From: Branchiostoma floridae
Lineage: Eukaryota > Chordata > Leptocardii > Amphioxiformes > Branchiostomatidae
Direction of reading: 5' to 3'
DNA: 64,000 nt
Assembly: GCF_000003815.2 (NCBI RefSeq)
Contig: NC_049991.1
Location: 1,843,718-1,907,717 of the forward strand
In this document: piece after piece, positions 58,201 to 64,000 of the stretch
Position numbering within the stretch: the stretch's first letter is position 1
Layout of the letters: each line of letters opens with the position of its first letter
The notes under the pieces: model-generated
Told to the model about the DNA's origin: nothing
Database searches by the model: none
Seen by the model: only the letters and a program-made list of their open reading frames with translations
Translations under genes and position numbers: made by a program

Positions 58201-61200
58201 TCCGCATGAATTGTAAAGCCGGCTTTAGGACTGCAACCCTTTCCGGTAGCGTGCGTGTCGGGTGAGCGAAACAGCTGTAATCAAAACTCACGGCGCTTCT
58301 AGTTCCAGAGGCAGGGCCGCTAACCACTGGACTACGCACACGGTGCCACTGTCGTATTCTCCAAGCATGGGTTCGATATTGACTGTTTTTGACGTGTTTT
58401 TATGCATTTTTGTCGGTCTTTCTATTTTAAACCGCTTTTGTCATGTCCCGAAGTAAGTGCCGGCAGACGTTTGGCCAGCGGACACGAAAAAGAATTTAAA
58501 AGCCCAACAAAAACACATAACATCAGTACGTCAAAAATAGCAGGCGCCGAACCTCTGCTTGGATTTTACCACTGCCGTGCTACCTCGTACCTACCTGGGG
58601 CGTAACATCACTCGGGTTGCTCAGCTCGATCGCCACCTCGTCCCGCAGGTCTTGTATCACCAGCTCGGTGCCGTTCTGTGTGCGGAACTCCAGCGACAGG
58701 ACTGGCGACTTGACGAGCGCCGCGCTGTCCACATAACTGAACGGGTTCTTCGGCATGGCCAACACCTGTACAATGATTTGACATATCAAATTTAAAAGTG
58801 CATCGTAATTGTTATCAGTGTCACTAACGAAAGACAGTGGATGCAATCTGAAACGTCTGACCGTTAACGTTTCCAAAACCATATCCAGTTGCATGAGTAA
58901 TTTTTTTAGAAAGACATTAACATGCAAATCATCGTGCAAATGAGCAACCATAAAGAATACTTCCCCGTGAATTAGGTGCCTTTTCCATGGACTCTGTCAT
59001 TTTTTATTTATGAGTACCAACTCTGGCCTGCCACTTCCTGTATCTGAACTATTCTATCACTTTGACCCAACTTCCCGTCAGTACCGACGTGCCTAGAATT
59101 CAAAGCGGAAGCTTGGACCCACATAACCGTTACAAGTACGCAAACACCAAGTGAGTACAAAACCTACCTTTCACGGAGGTAAATACCTTGGAATCCACAA
59201 GAACGCCCGTTGTGTTCATGTCGGCGAACATGACGTCTTGCTCGGGTAGGAAGAAGTTCCCGCTGATAGTGCGCATGCTCCTGTTCGTCACGGCGTACGG
59301 CTCGTCTCGCTGCAGCTGCATTTCCAAAGTCGGGGACTTCAGCTGTACAGGGGGCGCTCCTGGCAGGACCCGCTTGAACAGAGTACTGGCAACGTTTTCT
59401 ACAGCGGCCAAGGCTTGCTGAGATACCTTTTTAGCCTGTGGGAATATATGCCAATATTTCATCCGTCATTATATATTGGTAACAATTTTTTGAAGCAATT
59501 TTCCCCCCAAATCAAATCATATCCAACATCCCACAACAAGCATAATTACTTACGCTACTTACATAACAAATTATCCCTTCTCGAGTTATTCTTTTCCAAA
59601 ATAAAGTTACTTTAAACCGGCTCATGCAGTTCTAAAAGCCTACAACAAACATCAAAACTACAAAACTTACTCTCTACCCAAGAGCATCTCACACGGAAAA
59701 AATCACGACCATGGCATGGCCGGAACTCAAGACATGAAGACCACTGCAGTATTGTAAGAAGCTATTAGGGGGCCTACATTTAACCATCTTAGGGTCTGAA
59801 CAAGACCTTCCAGCTGAGCAAATCTTAATAAAATCCTTCCAGGTCTTCTGTAGTTAGCTGTCCACCCACTAGCTTACATACATGTATACGTACACGCACA
59901 TAAAAAAGCTACCAAAAACATCACATTCTCTGTGAAGGCAATAAGATGTAGAAGTATCTTACCGTACGACGTTTCCTGATAACTTCTTCAACGTTCTCTT
60001 CCTCTAAGGCCTCTTGCTCCCCTTGTAGTTCTTCTTCACTGGTCTCTGCTTTGTCGTCTTGTGGCTTACTTTCAAGGGATGTATCCGCCTCCCCTTCCCC
60101 TGTGTCTTCGTTTACTCCAAGTTGTTGTGGTTCCAATATGATACCTTCTACTGGCAGGACGGATGCTTGTAAGACGTTGCCAAGTCCTCCTATCAAATCT
60201 ACGTGAACAGAAAAGACGTACGAAGAAAATACTTAAAAAGGTAACGTACTAATAAGAAGGCAAAGTTCTTACTACCTTTGTAAATATCAACATAATGACC
60301 ATTGTAGTCACCCTGTAAAGCTAACGTCACATTTCCGAACCGGGGACTTGCCGGGACAAATAATAGAAATGCATACGTAAAAATATACACAATTAATGCC
60401 CGCTGCTTTTCCCTTTACATGTTGTGCAGTTGGATCTCTTTTATATCATACTTTTCGTTTCCGAAAGCTGACCGGCCGGGCCCCGGTTGGAAATGTGACG
60501 TATGCTGAAGTTGCTGGGACAACGATGGTGACCTACCATTGGCTGCGTTTCTGACGTCATCTGTGTCAGTTTCGTCCTCCGTAGCAAAGTTGGACAAGGC
60601 GCTGACCATATCCGTCAAGATGTCCACTCCAGTCAGCTGAAGAAACGTGGATTCAATGCAAAGTATGTTTAACTGACATCAGAACCATCAAAGGTGACAT
60701 CAGAACCATAAACTACATATAGCTTTATCGACAAATGAAGTAGACATACAGTAACAAAGCTATATGGCTCAAAAACACCTACCCAAATATCATAGCAATC
60801 CATCCAGAGTTTCGTAAGATATTTGATCGAATAAGCGAATATTAACACACAAAAAACACCGTGCAGATCCACGACAACCAGCTAGGGGTCCCAAGTTTAC
60901 ACCACTTTAACCTCATGTCATGACATACCTACCACCTCAAAATCAACACCACAGCGTGTACGGTTCCAGCGATATTTAACAAAGTGCTACAAACGCTGCA
61001 GTACCAAGGTCAGCGAACAGGAAGCCCTAAACCATTAAAATAGACCTGAACCGTTACAATAGCCCAACCTACAACCTACCAAAAGCTGTTGCAATCCATT
61101 CGGTGGTTTTTGAGAGGTATCTTAATTTAACTGCAATATCCAGACCCAAATCAGTACCTCCCATTTCATGGAGCTAATAATGGCAGAGATTGTACCTGTG

Positions 61201-64000
61201 AGCCTTCGTTGACCTCGTCAGTCCGTTGAGTGACAGCCTTCATGGCCGTTGCGTACTGCTGCACGGCCCCGAGGTCCTGAACTCCGCCCATGCTCTTCGA
61301 GGAGTCAGACAGTTTCTGCACCAAGCTGCTTCTCATCTACAAGAAGGAGATCATGTATATTTGTAAATACTTATCGTTTGGGACCGCATCTGTAAGCAGC
61401 GACACCTATTACTACAGTACAATGTGAACAAGTCGGAATTGCTCTGATGAAGATAACAGACGGTCACGAGAAGTCAGAAAGTTTCTGCATCAAGCTGCTT
61501 CTCATCTACAGAAGGGGGATCATGAATGCAATGTTATATGAAAATAATTTACGTTTGGGACTGCATCTGCAAGCAGCGACACCTATAGCTGCAGTACAAT
61601 GTAAACCAGTCAGAATTGCCCTGAGGAAAATAACAGGTGGTCACGAGGAGTCAGACAGTTTCTGCACCAAGCTATTTCGCATCTACAAGAAGGTGATCAT
61701 GTATAACATTATATGTAAATACTTTACTTTGGGACCGCATCTGTAAGCAGCGACACCTATACTGCAGTGCAATGTGAATCAGTCAGAATTGCCCTGAGGA
61801 AGGTGACAGACGGTCATCGACACATCGGTTGAATAAAATACTTGGTTGTGTGCAAAGAATCGTGTTATTCCGGGACTTACTAACTTTATGAAAGAAGATA
61901 GAAAGAAGGTCATTTCTAACTTGACTTCTAAGATCTGACGCATACAGCAACAACAACAGAAGCAGAACAGCGACAGCAGCAGCAGCAACAGCAGCGACGT
62001 AAGATACCGTTTTTACAAAATGTAACGCCGTATAACGTCCAGTTTGACCCCCTACTCACTTCAACCCTCTTTGTTTTTAACTGGGCCTCCTCCTCTTCCT
62101 GTCGCCTCGTCTGCTCCTCTTCCAGTTCTCGTTCTCGAGCCAGTTCGTCTTCTGTCTTTTTTTCGGTGGTGACACGAACAGCTATGTGAGACCAAGAATT
62201 CGTTAGCTCATCTTGCCAAAGACCATTTCTCTAAACTTTCTCTAAATTTCTCTAAAATACCTCATGAGTCCCGATTCAAGGGTATTGTTGTGTTTGCGTG
62301 GCGAAATCATTATCTCAAGATTCACGATTGTTACGTATAGCGACGGCTTTGGAAAAACAGTTACTGTAGCAATAATATGCTTGATATACGATCCACTTCG
62401 TTACAATTTGTTCAATTTCATACTTTTCTTGCATTCCAATACATTTCGTTCCATTCCGTTTCATTTCGCACTTTCTGTGCACCGCAATTGAACTACTACT
62501 GTGCACGTCTTTTGACTTTCACATGTTCATATAGGTGGGCTGTATGACTCACTTGATGTTGTCTGTACCACTGTGGCAGTTATGGCGACACCAGTGAGTG
62601 CAGTGGGTGCCAGTGTGGTGATATCAAGGGTTGTTGCGTTTTCAGTTGTTATTAAAGTCTCCGTGGGCCCTTCTTCCTCTTCGTCCTCAATTTCCTCGTT
62701 GTCGTCTCCTGTCTCTAACTGGTCAATTTCCTTCTCCGCCTTTTCAACCTGTAAGGTACATGTATAAAAGAGATAGATAAATCTATGGTTGAATAGGCAG
62801 AAATAATGTGGTATAAGACGATAAACAGAATAACCCTGCTCGAAATAAACAAAAACACACATATAAATTCCCCTGCAGAACCGTAGGAAAGCCGCCAGGA
62901 TGCCCCTTCTCGAACATGGCATTCGTCTTACCGATACCTACCCGCCTATCAAATGCTGTTGATAATTGGATATTCTTCCACAGCGTCTCAAGTTTGCTGT
63001 ACGCATCAAACGCACATGCAACCACAGTCATTGGGAAAACCGAAAGCATCACCCCATGGCAAAACCGACAACATAACCTTCTGACAATGTTACAAGCAAT
63101 GAGAACGCCAGTTGTGTACAACTCACCACTACAGCGTCATCTCCGCCGTTGTTGAGGAGTGAGGCGACGCTGACGATGAGTTGTGTAGCGGCCTGGATGT
63201 TCCGGGACTGCAGCATGGACTCCAGCTCCGCACCGCCGACTACCTCTTGTAGGGTGGAGGTCAGGTTCGCGATGGGTTCGGGGTAAACCTGGACGCAACA
63301 AGGGGAAAACAGCAAGAATAAGACCTGCAATTACAACGATGCAGCGTTTAGTTTGATATTTTTTTGTAACTTTTCCAAATTGAATGTTCTGTTATCTGGA
63401 GAGACGTTGATTTCGTATTTGCAAAGCTTCCAGTTTTGTTTCATATGTGGATGTTTTATTTGAAATTATTTAAAACCTGTAAAATGTTTAGTGAGAATAA
63501 AAAAAGACAATGAGACATATAAGTAAGAATGAACAATATCGATCGAAATTTCAGACGAACGGAAAAGGTCAAATGTGCTCTGCACAATGTATATAAATAT
63601 GCAAACACTTTATAAGTTATTTTCCTGCAATATATTCAACATAGACAGCTTTTGATATATTGTGATTTATCAAACCTGTACCAACTCTTCAACATTGGAA
63701 CTGAGTGGGAGCAGCTAGCTCAAGACCGTGCTACATGGCGGCACAAACTCCATCAAGGTGCCAAAAAACTTGGACCACCTAGAGATGAAGGAAGCAGCTA
63801 GAAGGCATAAGAGACAAAATCCGTGTACAACAAGTGCTTTCAGATGCCCAACCTGTGGCAGACTGTGCAAATTGCAGCGGGTTTGGTTGCACATCGGCGA
63901 GTCCACCTGTCAGTGAACTGATCGTCCGTCAGGATGACAAGGACAAGAAGAAGAAGAAGACCAACTACGTACGCTGACTTACCTTTACTGGAATGATAAC
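40665..64000 (-). CDS. Polycystin-1 family receptor-channel, 3' 26 exons (N-terminus off window)
   Basis: Exons (minus): 64000-63983, 63288-63127, 62748-62553, 62181-62060, 61336-61196, 60636-60537, 60198-59963, 59435-59187, 58765-58595, 56703-56493, 55920-55765, 55354-55239, 54863-54633, 53780-53610, 52743-52583, 52048-51889, 51300-51115, 50575-49400, 48951-48816, 48653-48433, 47419-47251, 46716-45755, 45207-45037, 44577-44395, 42734-42692, 41935-40665. All phases agree; at least 2,372 residues. Domain order: GAIN region, GPS with [10 protein letters not shown] (HL/T cleavage site intact), TM1, PLAT ([20 protein letters not shown]), TM2-TM5 with a long charged loop, the TOP-containing channel module, an ILLGDVD pore segment, a coiled coil and a 423-residue Ser/Pro-rich tail. 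This is the PKD1 layout: receptors that assemble with PKD2-type channels in cilia or sensory cells. Which of PKD1, PKD1L1, L2 or L3 it corresponds to needs the missing N-terminus. Confidence 0.92.
42181..42524. mobile_element. MITE related to 37937-38248, copy 2
   Basis: AAGAGACTCTTTTTACACAACC and GGTTGTGTAAAAAACAAG are inverted; the inner arms contain ACCGACGTTTCGGTGACCG and its complement CGGTCACCGAAACGTCGG. The right end CAGTGACGTACCAACCTGATG matches copy 1. In the last-but-one polycystin intron. Confidence 0.7.
42815..42990. mobile_element. Poly-G/poly-C MITE, copy 2
   Basis: About 13 G (42836-42849) faces about 14 C (42957-42970), with inverted GGGAGTTTGCCG-like and TTTCCCGACA segments between them. 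It is the same family as 5815-5998. Confidence 0.7.
43230..43385. repeat. (GT)n/(TGTGCG)n microsatellite
   Basis: About 22 GT units followed by a mixed TGTGTGCG/TGTATG tract, 155 bp in all, in a polycystin intron. Alternating purine-pyrimidine sequence of this length may adopt Z-DNA. Confidence 0.9.
43850..43922 (-). other. tRNA-like sequence (pseudogene or SINE head)
   Basis: On the minus strand TGGCTCAATGG fits an internal A box and GGGATCGAATCC fits a B box with normal spacing, and a T-run follows. The anticodon and acceptor stems pair poorly, so a functional tRNA is unlikely. Confidence 0.35.
44925..45000. repeat. (CA)n/(CACG)n low-complexity tract
   Basis: About 70 bp of GCGCACACA/ACGGACGCACGC units, just 37 bp from the pore exon donor site on the minus strand. 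It may influence splicing, but no evidence is visible. Confidence 0.8.
45037..45207 (-). CDS. Pore-region exon of the polycystin gene
   Basis: It encodes [20 protein letters not shown] followed by a hydrophobic S6-like helix ([22 protein letters not shown]). The LGD triplet coincides with the selectivity-filter position of PKD2-type channels. The splice CAG/GCAAGT is in phase with the preceding channel exon. Confidence 0.85.
47890..48135 (-). pseudogene. Tandem copies of the NRxxHAYYL exon end (intronic)
   Basis: The authentic exon 48653-48433 ends [17 protein letters not shown] and LENRQFKE. A second copy at 47973-47890 reads [17 protein letters not shown] and LKSRQFNE, followed by GAG/GTTTTT. 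A shorter third copy at about 48130-48070 reads [12 protein letters not shown]. The 84-bp copy has an acceptor-like TCATTGTCAG and open frame in phases 0-0, so inclusion would be tolerated; more likely these are relics of unequal tandem duplication. Confidence 0.55.
48129..48336. mobile_element. Long hairpin MITE
   Basis: TATACCCCCGCCACATGTAGCG pairs with CGCTACATGTGACGGGGGTAT, and the inner AAATTACAAGGAGGCATGACCCT pairs with AGGGTCATGCCTCCTCGTAATTT. The 208-bp element lies between the exon 48653-48433 and its intronic copies. Confidence 0.8.
49400..50575 (-). CDS. Large 392-residue exon: TM3, charged cytoplasmic loop, TM4-TM5
   Basis: It starts with [20 protein letters not shown], then about 300 residues rich in Lys, Glu, Ser and Thr with a [20 protein letters not shown] cluster, then [20 protein letters not shown] and later membrane residues. 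The loop contains many possible kinase sites and no recognised fold. PKD1 also has a long loop here, but the sequence is not conserved. Confidence 0.85.
50815..51062 (-). mobile_element. Reverse-transcriptase relics in tandem
   Basis: Minus-strand [13 protein letters not shown] (about 51031-50992) is the canonical RT motif of non-LTR retrotransposons. A diverged second copy, [11 protein letters not shown], is at about 50860-50820. Both are followed upstream by CVAKK, so a roughly 170-bp RT fragment has been duplicated. It is a LINE fossil in a polycystin intron. Confidence 0.55.
51889..53780 (-). CDS. PLAT domain exons of the polycystin gene
   Basis: Exons 53780-53610, 52743-52583 and 52048-51889 encode the beta-sandwich: [20 protein letters not shown], then [43 protein letters not shown] and [13 protein letters not shown] domains in polycystins sit on the cytoplasmic face after TM1 and bind lipids and trafficking partners in PKD1. 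Confidence 0.9.
52826..53012. mobile_element. Hairpin MITE with TAATCTCCAAGCAGA arms
   Basis: CATCTAGGTAATCTCCAAGCAGA and GCATAAGATAGTA face TACTATCTTATGC and TCTGCTTGGAGATTACATCTAGG. The 185-bp unit lies just 5' (on the minus strand) of a PLAT exon. Confidence 0.75.
53200..53378 (-). mobile_element. tRNA-derived SINE, minus strand
   Basis: On the minus strand TGGTGTAACGGAAGGGTG (A-box-like), then CTTGGTTCGCATC (B-box-like), the body TTTGTGCCCTTGGGAAAAGC and a tail CTCGACTTTCCTCACTCC. The order matches the SINE at 25775-25940. Confidence 0.65.
54350..54593 (+). other. Promoter-like motif plus first-exon-like ORF, antisense in polycystin intron
   Basis: A perfect TCTCGCGAGA (54350-54359) is followed at 54440 by an ATGGCG start encoding MASNAPPP; a C-run then separates two frames. 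The frame after the run reads [25 protein letters not shown]-like protein sequence with no stop until 54593. It resembles the 5' end of a housekeeping gene, possibly a duplicated or transposon-captured fragment. The product is not recognised. Confidence 0.3.
54633..55354 (-). CDS. GPS autoproteolysis site and TM1 exons of the polycystin gene
   Basis: Exon 55354-55239 supplies [17 protein letters not shown] and exon 54863-54633 continues VSPLST...[14 protein letters not shown]. The four GPS cysteines, both tryptophans and the HLT cleavage triplet are all present, so autocatalytic cleavage is expected. The first membrane helix ([19 protein letters not shown]) follows, then [10 protein letters not shown] leads into the PLAT domain. 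Confidence 0.9.
56228..56403. repeat. Degenerate interstitial telomere-like repeat
   Basis: About 175 bp of CCTAACC/CCCTAACCCTAA variants, best preserved at 56365-56403, grading into diverged CCTAAGCC/CCTTTGCC units on the left. It lies in a polycystin intron about 90 bp from the exon ending 56493. Confidence 0.85.
56981..58231. mobile_element. 1.25-kb GC-rich inverted-repeat transposon
   Basis: GTCCTAAAGCCCCCTTTACAA at 56981 and TTGTAAAGCCGGCTTTAGGAC ending 58231 are the termini. The left 450 bp and right 150 bp are dense in TCGGCCG/GCCGAG/CTCGG words, with an AT-rich centre (57470-57700). No transposase frame. It sits in the intron between exons 58765-58595 and 56703-56493. Confidence 0.7.
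61196..61860. repeat. Three tandem copies of a unit including a polycystin exon border
   Basis: GAGGAGTCAGACAGTTTCTGCACCAAGCTGC-like sequence, part of coding exon 61336-61196, recurs at about 61468 and 61645 with its neighbouring intron (ATCATGTATA, GGGACCGCATCTGTAAGCAGCGACACC, CAGTCAGAATTGCCCTGA). The period is about 169-177 bp. The extra copies carry the acceptor-like ATCTAC border and about 36 bp of exon sequence but no exon 3' part. The intron portion derives from the 37937/42181 MITE family. Confidence 0.75.
63700..63906 (+). mobile_element. LINE ORF2 C-terminal relic with zinc-finger end
   Basis: [18 protein letters not shown] in one frame, then after a frameshift [20 protein letters not shown] and [20 protein letters not shown]. 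The W-R-H region followed by a C-x2-C...H motif is typical of the ORF2 terminus of several invertebrate non-LTR retrotransposons. The final histidine and the frame are lost. It lies in a polycystin intron. Confidence 0.5.

Noticed and set aside
60269-60356. Possible extra polycystin exon ([20 protein letters not shown])
   Set aside because: The peptide looks protein-like, but no acceptor/donor pair fits the phase between exons 60636-60537 and 60198-59963, which join well directly.

Overview
The window reads as invertebrate deuterostome nuclear DNA, most likely a cephalochordate (amphioxus, Branchiostoma). The genes are intron-rich with phase-consistent GT-AG exons, the proteins are close to vertebrate GDE1, SPSB3, PICK1 and PKD1-family proteins, and the non-coding DNA is crowded with short inverted-repeat transposons, tRNA-derived SINEs and LINE scraps. 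The species is an inference from gene content and repeat style; no marker sequence proves it.

Layout. (1) 112-6616, plus strand: a complete six-exon GDE1-like glycerophosphodiester phosphodiesterase with a poly(A) signal. (2) 11172-14193, minus strand: a two-exon SPRY/SOCS-box protein resembling SPSB3, tail-to-tail with GDE1. (3) 14.2-20.5 kb: repeats plus a weakly supported chain of three minus-strand exons of unknown identity. (4) 20516-38529, plus strand: a complete PICK1 gene (PDZ + BAR, 395 residues in 13 coding exons). It carries a second, diverged 88-bp version of one BAR exon (33912-33999) that looks like a mutually exclusive alternative exon. This is the most interesting new observation here. 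(5) 40665-64000, minus strand: the 3' 26 exons (at least 2,372 residues) of a polycystin-1 family protein (GAIN/GPS, PLAT, 11-TM channel-like region, coiled coil, long Ser/Pro-rich tail). Its N-terminus lies beyond the right edge.

The four genes do not form an operon or a common pathway; they act in lysophospholipid metabolism, ubiquitin-ligase substrate recognition, membrane-receptor trafficking, and mechano/chemosensory receptor-channel function. Their proximity is interesting as linkage: human GDE1, SPSB3 and PKD1 are all on 16p and PICK1 is on 22q13, which belongs to the same ancient paralogon.

Non-coding DNA. The PICK1 introns hold a three-level nest of DNA transposons (20768-25193) and many MITE copies. 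GDE1 intron 1 carries a 1.5-kb inverted-repeat element with a LINE fragment inside it. The polycystin gene contains tandem exon-fragment duplications, a degenerate telomere-like repeat block, a GC-rich inverted-repeat element and reverse-transcriptase relics. I see no CRISPR array, rRNA or convincing functional tRNA. Exon boundaries were read by eye from frame and splice sites, without transcript evidence.
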